A DNA stretch of 45,090 bases, taken from Desulfurococcales archaeon. Lineage in GTDB: Archaea > Thermoproteota > Thermoprotei_A > Sulfolobales > Desulfurococcaceae. The stretch covers positions 1 to 45,090 of the forward strand of contig WAPN01000036.1 in NCBI GenBank assembly GCA_015520735.1, written 5' to 3'. Below, piece after piece: positions 1 through 9,461 of this stretch (position 1 is its first letter; each line of letters opens with the position of its first letter). The notes beneath the pieces were generated by a model. The model saw only the letters and a program-made list of their open reading frames with translations, did not search any database and was not told where the DNA came from. The position numbers were made by a program, and so were the translations under genes.

Positions 1-225
1 TGGTAAACCTGCTACTAATGCTTCAATAGCAGATAAAGGCAGGCACTCCATTCTCGATGTTGATATATAAATGTGAATTAAGCATACATTTATGAAGAAA
101 TTCAGGCTTTACAAATCCCACAAACATAATATTGCATTTGTTGATCCGAATTTTTCTTCTAGCTTTAAAGTTCCTGCAAGTATTGATGATATAAAATTCA
201 TATTTATTTCAGAATACCTCTGAAA
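1..225 (-). pseudogene. Glycosyltransferase remnant, frameshifted and N-terminally truncated
   Basis: On the minus strand three consecutive segments read like the C-terminal domain of a GT-B glycosyltransferase, but in different frames. Positions about 225-136 give ILAGTLKLEEKFGS. After a -1 shift near 133-140 the next segment gives NIMFVGFVKPEFLHK. After a +1/-2 shift near 63-68 the third gives TSRMECLPLSAIEALVAGLP, the donor-binding E-x-P-x(4)-EA-x-x-xG-P signature. An in-frame TAA lies at 226-228, only about 40 bp from the end of the epimerase gene, so there is no room for the N-terminal acceptor domain. The region is AT-rich compared with its neighbours. The gene would continue left of the window. 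I infer a decaying gene; two sequencing errors could also explain the shifts, but neither site is a long homopolymer. Confidence 0.72.
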
Positions 226-270
226 TTAGTAGATGGTAAATAATACAGAAACTGACATTTAAACAAACTA

Positions 271-1206
271 TTAAGAAGACAAATATGTACTGATAGTCTC
301 AGCTATACCTTTCCAGAGATCTACGAGGGGTTTCCAATGTAGTTGTTTTCTTGTTTTTTCTATTTTTGCTACGCTGTGTTTGATGTCTCCTGGTCTTGGC
401 TTGGCGTGTATCGGTTTTAGGTCTGGTTTGCCCATTAGTTCTGCTATTTGTCTTGCTAATTGGTTTATGCTTGTTTCTTTACCTGTTCCTATGTTGTATG
501 GTCCTGTTGCGCGTGTTTTTAGGGCTGCGATGTTTGCTCTTGCTACGTCTTCTACGTATATGAAGTCACGGGTCTGTGTTCCGTCTCCGTATATTATTGG
601 TGGTTTTCCCTCCTTGATCCTCTGGATGAACTTTATGATTACTCCCGCGTAGGGGCCGGGCTTCATTCGTGGTCCGTAGACGTTGAAGTATCTTAGGCTT
701 ATTGTTGATAATCCGTAGTTATCGTGATAGGCGTTGACCAGGGCTTCTCCGCCGAGCTTGGTTGCGCCATAGACGCTCTTAGGGTTGAGGGGGTGATCCT
801 CATCGATCGGGAGGTATTTTGGGTCTCCGTAGACGGCGGCGCTCGATGTATAGACTATTCTCTCGAGATCATGCTTCCTAGCGGTCTCCAGCACGTTATG
901 GGTTCCATTAACATTTACTCTTACGGCTTCGCCGGGATTCCTCGTGGCTTCCTCTACGCTGACTAGGGCTGCGAGATGTATTATCGAGTCTATCTCGTAG
1001 TGCTTAATGATCTCGTCCAGGAGGACATGGTTTCTTATGTCTCCCTTTACAACCTTGATCTTATCGATGACGCGGGCCAGGTTCTCTAGGCTCCCCGTCG
1101 TGAAATTATCGAGGACAACGACGCGGTAGCCCTCCCTAACTAGTAGCTCGACCGTCCAGCTACCTATAAAGCCCGCCCCGCCCGTCACTAGTATGTTCTC
1201 CGGCAT
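271..1206 (-). CDS. NAD-dependent sugar epimerase/dehydratase (UDP-glucose 4-epimerase-like)
   Basis: This is an extended short-chain dehydrogenase/reductase acting on nucleotide sugars, most like UDP-glucose 4-epimerase (GalE). The N-terminal Rossmann motif TGGAGFIGS binds NAD at about residues 8-16. The catalytic set is visible as the TSSAAVYG serines near 121-122 and the Y-x3-K in SVYGATK near 146-150. The LRYFNVYGP and YGDGTQTRDFIYVEDVA signatures of the sugar-binding part follow. The length of 311 residues is typical. The ATG at 1206 is chosen because the Rossmann strand follows directly; an in-frame GTG at 1218 would add four residues. The downstream glycosyltransferase remnant suggests an old surface-polysaccharide locus. 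Exact substrate (Glc/Gal, GlcNAc/GalNAc or a dehydratase role) cannot be decided from sequence. Confidence 0.88.
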   Translation of the reverse strand: MPENILVTGGAGFIGSWTVELLVREGYRVVVLDNFTTGSLENLARVIDKIKVVKGDIRNHVLLDEIIKHYEIDSIIHLAALVSVEEATRNPGEAVRVNVNGTHNVLETARKHDLERIVYTSSAAVYGDPKYLPIDEDHPLNPKSVYGATKLGGEALVNAYHDNYGLSTISLRYFNVYGPRMKPGPYAGVIIKFIQRIKEGKPPIIYGDGTQTRDFIYVEDVARANIAALKTRATGPYNIGTGKETSINQLARQIAELMGKPDLKPIHAKPRPGDIKHSVAKIEKTRKQLHWKPLVDLWKGIAETISTYLSS

Positions 1207-1331
1207 GCTCCATGGCACCAGGTGATCCTATCCTCTAATATTTACTGGAGCTATATCCAATATATTATATCCGGGGACAGGAAGCAGGAGGCCTGAGCAT
1301 ATCTTCCACAGTGCTATGGTGTGCGTGAACA

Positions 1332-2453
1332 TTGGGAAAATGTGTTCTCTGTGGCCGAGAAACGAGGCTTGTATCGGATACGCTGGGTGTTTGTGTAGAC
1401 TGTATTAGAAGCAGGAGTGAGGCCCACGGTATAGTTGGTCAGACCCATGCCCGGAGCCGGGCATTGTTCCGCCTACCACACAGGGTTTTTGGCGGTGTTT
1501 CTTGCGGCGTATGTGGTAGGAGGTGTGGTTTACGAGAAGGAATGAAGGGTTATTGTGGCCTTGTGGAGAGGCATGGCGGGAGGAGTGTTCCCCGTACTGG
1601 CTCTTATCTCGTGGTGCCGGGAACCTACTACTATGACCCACACCCCACGAACTGCGTTGCTGACCCCGTCTGCCCCGCTATACACGGGAATGGTTACCCA
1701 GACTACTGCTTGTCGCCCAGCGGAGAGCACGGCTACTATAATGTCGCGGTGTTCTACGGTGTATGCAACATGGATTGCCTATATTGCCAGAACTGGGAGT
1801 ACCGGAGGATGGCCCGCGACCTATCTCCGAGGATCAGCGTTGAGGAACTCGTGGAGAGCGTTAATACGAGAACGACTTGTGTCTGCTTCTTCGGCGGAGA
1901 CCCGGGCCCCGTTGCGCCTCATGCCCTCCTATCGGCCAGAAGGATGAGGAAGAGAGCCGAAGAGCTGGGCCTACGTGTTTTCAGGATATGCTGGGAGACA
2001 AATGGTCTGTGGAACAAGAACCTCTTCCGAGAAGCTGTTAGATTGAGCCTCGAGACAGGCGGGATAGTCAAGATAGATTTCAAGGCCTGGAGCCCGGAGA
2101 CATACCATGCTCTCACCGGGATAGAGCCCGAGCACGTCAGGACGATAAGAGAGAACATTGCATACGTCGCGGAACGAGCAGGGGAGAGACGCGAGCCTCC
2201 ACTCCTAGTGGTCTCTACGCTCCTAGTCCCTGGATATATTGATGAGTACGAGATAGATATGATGACAAGATACGTGGCGGAGCTGGATAGGAGTACGCCC
2301 TATGTGTTCCTCGGCTTCCACCCAGACTACATGCTGGGAGACCTTCCCCGCACAAGCAGGAGACACGCGTTGAGAGCCGTTGAGATCGCTAGGAAGAATG
2401 GGCTACGAAGAGTATATGTGGAGAACATATGGCTTCTCAGCAATGACTACTAG
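1332..2453 (+). CDS. Radical SAM protein, PFL-activating-enzyme-like
   Basis: A radical S-adenosylmethionine enzyme. The cluster motif CNMDCLYC (C145, C149, C152) binds the [4Fe-4S] that cleaves SAM. The N-terminal 115 residues hold many extra cysteines (CVLCGR, CVDC, CGVCGRRC, GYCGL), probably zinc-ribbon or auxiliary metal sites, as in the archaeal AmmeMemoRadiSam/PflA-like branch. FFGGDPGP corresponds to the SAM-binding glycine-rich strand, and CWETNGLWN and KIDFKAWSPETY are core-barrel motifs of this family. The frame begins with TTG at 1332 after a weak GGTGTG stretch. No glycyl-radical enzyme partner lies in the window, so the PFL-activase label describes homology, not function. Confidence 0.85.
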   Translation: MGKCVLCGRETRLVSDTLGVCVDCIRSRSEAHGIVGQTHARSRALFRLPHRVFGGVSCGVCGRRCGLREGMKGYCGLVERHGGRSVPRTGSYLVVPGTYYYDPHPTNCVADPVCPAIHGNGYPDYCLSPSGEHGYYNVAVFYGVCNMDCLYCQNWEYRRMARDLSPRISVEELVESVNTRTTCVCFFGGDPGPVAPHALLSARRMRKRAEELGLRVFRICWETNGLWNKNLFREAVRLSLETGGIVKIDFKAWSPETYHALTGIEPEHVRTIRENIAYVAERAGERREPPLLVVSTLLVPGYIDEYEIDMMTRYVAELDRSTPYVFLGFHPDYMLGDLPRTSRRHALRAVEIARKNGLRRVYVENIWLLSNDY

Positions 2454-2552
2454 GATAATCATTAAATATGAAGAATGATCAATAATTAGACTAAAATAAT
2501 CAGTCACATAACCCGGAAAACCGGTCCCCATACCCCTACAAGGATGATACTC

Positions 2553-4790
2553 ATGAGTAAAGACAAGCCCTGGTGGATGAAGCCCGTACGTGTCCTTCAG
2601 TTCAACATAGAGGACAGGTATGGAAGGTACGTCGAGACTATTACTGGGAAAGAGCTGGTGGAGCTCGCCGAGAAGATACATGCAAACGTCCTCGTAATAT
2701 TCGCCCGAGACCCTTGGGGCCGTACATTCTATCGTGGAGGAACAGTTGGGCCTACACACCCAAAGATGAGAGGAGACCTCGTAAGAGACGCTATACGGTA
2801 TGGTAGGGAGAAAGGAATACGCGTAGTAGTCATGGTAGGCCACACCGCCAACAAGTACCTGTACCACCAGCACAGCGATTGGGCCCAGATAAACAGGAAC
2901 GGCGAGATCATACTCTTGGAGCACGTCCCCCTAGAAGCACAGCACTACGAGCCCGAGTGGCCCCAGCTCTGTGTAAACAGTCCATTCATAGATCATGTGA
3001 AGCGCGAGATAATGGAGGGCATAAGTCTGGACGCCGACGGCGTATTCCTGGACAGCTTCAGGTACCAGCCCGACATAGAGCGGGCATGCTACTGTAAATG
3101 GTGTCAACGCCGATTCAAAGAGGAGCACGGCTATGACATGCCCAGAGAGGTGGACTGGATGGACAGTAGGTGGAGAGAACTATGGAAGTGGAGATACGAG
3201 GTGGTTGTTAGCAGGATAAAAGAGCTCTATGAGACCGCCAAGCAGGCCGCCCCTGACAAGCTATTCATGTATAATAGTCACCCCGGTGGATGGGCGGGTA
3301 GAACAAACAAGGTGGTCGAGAATGCCCGTGACTATATAGACGTGATCTTCGCGGAGTGTAGCGAGGTAGACCACCAGCCACCGGGATTCATAACCGAGAT
3401 GACCAAGCTAACCAAGGCTATGAGCGGTGGGAAACCTGTTTGGAGCAGTAGGAACTATTTCCACCTATATAGAACCGTGAAAGCCACGACCAGGATAGCT
3501 ATTAAGCAGGGTCTTAGAGAAGCAGTAATCGCGGGAGGATCACCGTGGCTCCTAGTGTTCAGCGTTAGCTACAGACAGAACCCGGAGCACCTCGACGCAG
3601 CAGAACAGGTGTTCAGGGAGCACGAGAAGATCGAGGAGTACCTCGAGGACACAGAGCCCGTCCGGTACGCCGGGATAATAGTCTCGAACAACACCCGTGA
3701 CTTCTACGGCCGAGAACACCCCGAGAAATACGTTGACGGCATAAGAGGAGTATATTACGCGCTTACACACAGCCATATACCGGTCGAATTCATAGCAGAG
3801 CGAGACGCCCCATCACTAGATAAGCTAGGCGAGTACAAGGTATTGTTTGTAGAGAACATGGTGTGTATGAAGAAAGAGATCGGGAACACTATCAAGAAGT
3901 ACGTCGAGAGGGGCGGAGGGGTAGTATCAACTTATCTAACTGGCACGAGGGACGAGAACTGTGTACGTATGTATGACTTCGCCTACAAGGAGGTTATCGG
4001 TGCGAGCTTCATAGGAGTACTGAGGAAGCCATGGACATACATGTACATAGATGATATCAAGCACCCATTGTTCAAAGACATAGAGGAGAAAATGATCTTG
4101 TTCGGGGACATGAGCTACGAGTTCAGAGTCAGAAGAGTGACACCAAACATGGGGTACCAGACACTACTAGACAACGTCCACGGCCAGACCCTCGGCAGAA
4201 TAGGGCTGGCTGTAGGTAATTGGGGACACGAGTACACGCTCGGGAGATCACCGCCCCCAATGGCGAAGGTCACGGACAACCCCGCAGTGATCATAAACAG
4301 TTATGGCAGAGGCAAAAGCGTCTACTTCACCGGCCAGCTGGGACGCCACTACTGGCGCACCGGCCTCCCGACATTCATGAAGCTGATAAGGAATAGCGCA
4401 AGATACCTGGGAGGCACACCACCCATAATAGTTGATGCCCCTGAAACCATCCATGTTGAGACATATAGGCAGAAAGAAAGAATCATAATACACTTGTTGA
4501 ACCACACCTATAACCAGTTGATCCAGGCAATGGGGACCGGCACGACCAAGCAACCATTACCACCATATAGTAGCGTCGAATCAGTACACCCGCCACGGAC
4601 AATCATACCTGTCGCAGATATAAGCATAAAGCTAGCCATAAGCCCTGGGACAAAGTACAGGGTGTATCTGCCGCTTAGAGACAAGGAGCTAGAGTACGGT
4701 ATGGACTTCAAAGAAATGCCGGGACAGATAATGTTCAAGCTACCGAAGCTCGAAGAATACGAGGTAGTCGTTGTAGAGCCTAGGAAATAA
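2553..4790 (+). CDS. Putative glycoside hydrolase, TIM barrel plus GATase-like trimerisation domain
   Basis: A 745-residue cytoplasmic protein (no signal peptide) resembling the hypothetical glycosyl hydrolase group GHL6 and GH42-type beta-galactosidases. The N-terminal half (about 10-360) reads as a (beta/alpha)8 barrel. DADGVFLDSFRY, with an Asp near residue 167, and VIFAECSEVDHQ, with a Glu near 268, sit where catalytic or substrate residues would be expected. A compact CYCKWC cluster near 179-184 could hold a metal or disulfide. Residues about 370-475 (PVRYAGIIVSNNTRDFYG ... YVERGGGVV) look like the glutamine-amidotransferase-fold trimerisation domain, and a beta-rich C-terminus follows. 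ATG 2553 is preferred over in-frame ATG 2544 because GGATGAT lies just upstream. The last 11 bp overlap the convergent membrane-protein gene. Substrate is unknown. Confidence 0.62.
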   Translation: MSKDKPWWMKPVRVLQFNIEDRYGRYVETITGKELVELAEKIHANVLVIFARDPWGRTFYRGGTVGPTHPKMRGDLVRDAIRYGREKGIRVVVMVGHTANKYLYHQHSDWAQINRNGEIILLEHVPLEAQHYEPEWPQLCVNSPFIDHVKREIMEGISLDADGVFLDSFRYQPDIERACYCKWCQRRFKEEHGYDMPREVDWMDSRWRELWKWRYEVVVSRIKELYETAKQAAPDKLFMYNSHPGGWAGRTNKVVENARDYIDVIFAECSEVDHQPPGFITEMTKLTKAMSGGKPVWSSRNYFHLYRTVKATTRIAIKQGLREAVIAGGSPWLLVFSVSYRQNPEHLDAAEQVFREHEKIEEYLEDTEPVRYAGIIVSNNTRDFYGREHPEKYVDGIRGVYYALTHSHIPVEFIAERDAPSLDKLGEYKVLFVENMVCMKKEIGNTIKKYVERGGGVVSTYLTGTRDENCVRMYDFAYKEVIGASFIGVLRKPWTYMYIDDIKHPLFKDIEEKMILFGDMSYEFRVRRVTPNMGYQTLLDNVHGQTLGRIGLAVGNWGHEYTLGRSPPPMAKVTDNPAVIINSYGRGKSVYFTGQLGRHYWRTGLPTFMKLIRNSARYLGGTPPIIVDAPETIHVETYRQKERIIIHLLNHTYNQLIQAMGTGTTKQPLPPYSSVESVHPPRTIIPVADISIKLAISPGTKYRVYLPLRDKELEYGMDFKEMPGQIMFKLPKLEEYEVVVVEPRK

Positions 4791-6129
4791 GGTGCGCTAA
4801 GTAGATCGAGAAGGCCTCTACTAGAGCAGCCGCGTAGAGCAAAGCATAGGAGCCAATTATTTTTGGCGCTACCCTTCTATCTCCAGTTAACAGCCTTATC
4901 GAGGAAGCTATGAAGAGGGCATAGGCGGATAGTTCCAGTATCGAGTGAGGCATAACCGGGAGCAAAAGTATGGCGGGGCCGGAAGAGGCGAGCTTAGCGC
5001 TGATCATGAAACCATATATGATCCCTGCTTGCCCAATAGCATACGCAAGGTACGGGGCACCAATAATTGGAGCGAGCGCGACGGTACTTGGAACCAAGTT
5101 GTTCGTATATATCTGGACTGAGAGAAGCCATGGATTATCTAGGCTGAACCTGCTCGTCACTTGCTCCAAGCTCTTATATAGCATTGAGAAGAGGCCTTGG
5201 CCCGCGAACCCGATGAAGCTGGTCGAGATGAAGAGGAAATATACCATTACGAGAGTCCCTAGGAATTGAAGGGCGAAGCTTCTCCAGGAAAGCCTGTAAG
5301 AAAAATAACAGGTAATGAGTCCCACACCTACGATGTAGGGCAGGTAGACTGGCAGACCGCTGACAACCATGAACACGGCTATCCCTAGGCCAATGAGGAG
5401 CATAGACACGGATAGGATGGGGCCGCTAGGATAGAATCTCTCAGGAACACTTGTCTCTCCTGGAACGGGTGGTTCCGGGTGCCGAGAATGAACTAATTCT
5501 ATATGGTTATTGTATGTCTTGATGAACCGTCTTATCCAGTAGAACATGTAGACACCAATGGTAAGCATAGAGGCCGCTATATCGAGAATACCCTGTCCCA
5601 GGCTCAAAGGCCTTGCCTGACTCCGGCCCAAGAACTTCTTCTCCTCGCCATATGCGTGGTTGCTGAACACACGCTCAGCCATATGGAGGATTAAAGGATA
5701 GGCGAGGCCTCCGGTAATAAGGCACAGGACTAGAGAGCTCAGTGGCGACGACAAGTTCTTCTTTCTAAGCCCTGACTCGTAGAGCCTCACCACGGCATCG
5801 TCATCACCCATGTTACGGAGCCAGTAATAGCTCATCAAGCCACTATCCACCAGATGCCTCGTAACTATCTTGGATAGCCTGTAAGCGGAATACGCTGAGA
5901 ATGCTATATAGGCAAGGTAGAGGCTCGCGAGAGGGTAATACCATGCCTCCCGCAATGACGATAAACCAGCCATCTCTACCTTGACCGAGAGAGAGGCAAT
6001 GACGGGGAGGGATATTATCAGGCCTATAGGGACAAGTATGTGGTTGATCAGAGGCTCGCGCTTAAATCTTATCCTCGATACAAGTCTGCCTAGAACAGCC
6101 AATATCCAACACCGCGTCGATTGTATCAT
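4780..6129 (-). CDS. SpoIIM/DUF95-family integral membrane protein
   Basis: A 449-residue polytopic membrane protein with about nine or ten hydrophobic helices. The C-terminal half carries the SpoIIM (stage II sporulation M, DUF95) pattern: YTNNLVPSTVALAPIIG, then a glycine-rich helix, then LPVMPHSILELSAYALFIA, which matches the family signature of Asn-rich loop, helix and P-H-x-I-L-E-L. The N-terminal half is less conserved and has four more membrane segments. In archaea these proteins are not linked to sporulation and their role is unknown. ATG at 6129 is clear. The gene converges on the glycosidase-like gene with an 11-bp overlap and diverges from the asparaginase gene across 78 bp of AT-rich DNA. 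Confidence 0.68.
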   Translation of the reverse strand: MIQSTRCWILAVLGRLVSRIRFKREPLINHILVPIGLIISLPVIASLSVKVEMAGLSSLREAWYYPLASLYLAYIAFSAYSAYRLSKIVTRHLVDSGLMSYYWLRNMGDDDAVVRLYESGLRKKNLSSPLSSLVLCLITGGLAYPLILHMAERVFSNHAYGEEKKFLGRSQARPLSLGQGILDIAASMLTIGVYMFYWIRRFIKTYNNHIELVHSRHPEPPVPGETSVPERFYPSGPILSVSMLLIGLGIAVFMVVSGLPVYLPYIVGVGLITCYFSYRLSWRSFALQFLGTLVMVYFLFISTSFIGFAGQGLFSMLYKSLEQVTSRFSLDNPWLLSVQIYTNNLVPSTVALAPIIGAPYLAYAIGQAGIIYGFMISAKLASSGPAILLLPVMPHSILELSAYALFIASSIRLLTGDRRVAPKIIGSYALLYAAALVEAFSIYLAHLIS

Positions 6130-6207
6130 GACTATATTTGGAGCCGCTAATTATTTTTCTATCACCGCATTCAATTATTAATTTGCAGGAAATAATGAGG
6201 GGCGGAC

Positions 6208-7179
6208 ATGCTTATGAGGCCAAACATAATCCTACACGGCGGAGCGGGCAGGTGGAGCCACTCCAAATACGCGGATAAGGCTAGAGAAGCAGTCATGAAA
6301 TGCACGGAGAAGGGAATGAATACACTACGAAACAATGGATCAGCAGTAGATGCTGTGGTTGAAGCCGTTAAGTGTATGGAGGACTCAGGATACCTCAACG
6401 CCGGGGTTGGAAGTGTCCTCGACTTCATGGGCGGTAGAAGCCTCGATGCAGGCGTAATGGATGGAGCCACGGGGAGAATAGGCGCTGTAGCATCGGTAAC
6501 AGCAACGAGGAACCCCGTAGTTCTCGCTAGGATAGTCATGGAGAAGACAGACCATCACATTATAGGGGGCAAGGGAGCCGACCTGCTCGCATTCCTCAAC
6601 GGCCTGCCCCCATTGCCACCACCACCGCCTCATGTATGGGAGAGGTACCAAGAAGCAGTCAGGAAGCTTTTAGAGGGCAAGCCCGAGATATATAAGAGGA
6701 TAACGTGTTTCCTCGAAGACTATGGCTTCATAAAGAAGATCATCGAGAAAACACTAGATGTCGGAGATACCGTCGGCGCAGTCGCTGTTGACTCGCATGG
6801 CAGGCTAGCCGCCGCGGTAAGCACTGGTGGAGTCATACTCAAGTTCCCGGGAAGAATAGGTGACTCACCCATTCCCGGTGCAGGCTTCTATGCCTCCGAA
6901 TACACTGCGTGCTCCGCCACAGGTATCGGGGAGAAGATCATGGAGTGCATGACGTGCAAGTACCTAGACACAATGTATAGGGAGACAAAGGATCTAGTCG
7001 CGGCCGCCGAGAAAACACTCGAATATGTTAACAAGGCCGTCGGAGAGAACACAATGGGCTTCATAGCCATCGATAAAAACGGGGAGATCGTCTGGGCCTA
7101 CAACACCGAGGCAATGCTCATAGGATACTATGAGGGCAACAACATCAAGGCATTGATAAAGCCTACTAGGGCACATTAA
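6208..7179 (+). CDS. Isoaspartyl peptidase / plant-type L-asparaginase
   Basis: An N-terminal-nucleophile hydrolase that cleaves isoaspartyl peptides and asparagine. It is made as a precursor that self-cleaves before a threonine. The cleavage motif is GDTVGAVAVD, placing the nucleophile at T188, with the large subunit before it and the small subunit after. LHGGAGRW at the start, GSAVDAVVEAV near 44, LNAGVGSVL near 63 and STGG near 206 are family signatures. The length of 323 residues is normal. A proline-rich loop (residues 134-141) lies before the linker. ATG 6208 follows a GAGGGG stretch; ATG 6214 is an alternative. The stop overlaps by 4 bp the end of the next, convergent gene. It would help amino-acid catabolism or repair of damaged Asp/Asn. 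Confidence 0.93.
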   Translation: MLMRPNIILHGGAGRWSHSKYADKAREAVMKCTEKGMNTLRNNGSAVDAVVEAVKCMEDSGYLNAGVGSVLDFMGGRSLDAGVMDGATGRIGAVASVTATRNPVVLARIVMEKTDHHIIGGKGADLLAFLNGLPPLPPPPPHVWERYQEAVRKLLEGKPEIYKRITCFLEDYGFIKKIIEKTLDVGDTVGAVAVDSHGRLAAAVSTGGVILKFPGRIGDSPIPGAGFYASEYTACSATGIGEKIMECMTCKYLDTMYRETKDLVAAAEKTLEYVNKAVGENTMGFIAIDKNGEIVWAYNTEAMLIGYYEGNNIKALIKPTRAH

Positions 7180-7961
7180 GATATCTTGAAGAGCTCCATA
7201 TACTCCGGGGTCTTCGGGAAGATTACCATGTATTTTTTAGCTAGCCCGGCGAGGTATCTTAAAGCTTCATCTGTTATTTCATCCTTTACTTTCTTAGCAA
7301 AGAATCGCCTGCTACGCCGTGGAAGATACGATGCTATATTATCGACTAGTTTTCCTGTTTCATCGATTAGGCTTGAGACGAACTTGTCGGCCAGCATGAC
7401 TGTGTCTATATTCAGAGTTGCTCCATTGCATTTGAGCTGGAGACTAATATCGTCGTAGCGGTACACGAACTCCTTGTAACTACTGATATAGCATTCTAGA
7501 AGCTCCTTCTTGAAGCACTTGGTCTTGCCGGATAAGAGTAGTTTTGGCTTATTTACCACGCCGTTGCTGAGCTCTTTTAGTGATTTAACCATATCTTCAA
7601 AATCGCTCTTGGGTAGGACGACTATGTTATCTGGTAATAGCATTCCTTCTAGCGATATGTCTTTGCTACTCCATACGACTACATCGCCGTTTATGAAGGT
7701 GTAGATATAGGATGCAACCGCGTAATCGTGGATGAACTCTCTCATATCAACTATGATGGCATCCAAGCCGTTGACCACAAGATCATAGCCATAAATGTTT
7801 CTGAGCTCCTCAGCTATTACTGCAATGAGTCTACTGCGTCCCTCCCCGAGATAAAGCGGAAGCAAAGAACAACATGAAAGTATTTCATACTCAATACTGT
7901 TCAAACTCTTCACCCGGTATAATCTTCTGGTAGAATGTTCTAAGAGACTACTATCCACCAC
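7176..7961 (-). CDS. Hypothetical protein, 261 residues
   Basis: No family was recognised. The protein is soluble, with no signal peptide or membrane segment. Residues about 1-115 look alpha/beta (EYEILSCCSLLPLYLGEG, DLVVNGLDAIIVDMREF), and a mostly helical, lysine- and arginine-rich C-terminal part follows (SYLPRRSRRFFAKKVKDEI). The N-terminal GTGGTG gives two adjacent possible starts; GTG 7961 is taken as the outer one. The 80 bp upstream are AT-rich with TATATATTTTTAA on the minus strand near 8010-8025, a plausible TATA region. The 3' end overlaps the asparaginase gene by 4 bp. Codon use matches the neighbours, which supports a real gene. Confidence 0.7.
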   Translation of the reverse strand: MVDSSLLEHSTRRLYRVKSLNSIEYEILSCCSLLPLYLGEGRSRLIAVIAEELRNIYGYDLVVNGLDAIIVDMREFIHDYAVASYIYTFINGDVVVWSSKDISLEGMLLPDNIVVLPKSDFEDMVKSLKELSNGVVNKPKLLLSGKTKCFKKELLECYISSYKEFVYRYDDISLQLKCNGATLNIDTVMLADKFVSSLIDETGKLVDNIASYLPRRSRRFFAKKVKDEITDEALRYLAGLAKKYMVIFPKTPEYMELFKIS

Positions 7962-8041
7962 GGACTTTCTAGTCTATATGAATAGGCTCCTCTTAAAAAT
8001 ATATACGGATAATAAGATTCTCTGGAAAAAGAGGGATAACT

Positions 8042-9442
<1,401 letters not shown>

Positions 9443-9461
9443 CTACAGACGGCTGGGAGGC

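Noticed and set aside
2-70. Plus-strand open frame at the left edge ending at TAA 68-70
   Set aside because: Its translation has no family features, whereas the minus strand of the same bases encodes a clear glycosyltransferase signature.
2512-2525. CCGG-AAAA-CCGG hairpin before the glycosidase-like gene
   Set aside because: Stem is only four base pairs with no T run; too weak for a terminator or operator call.
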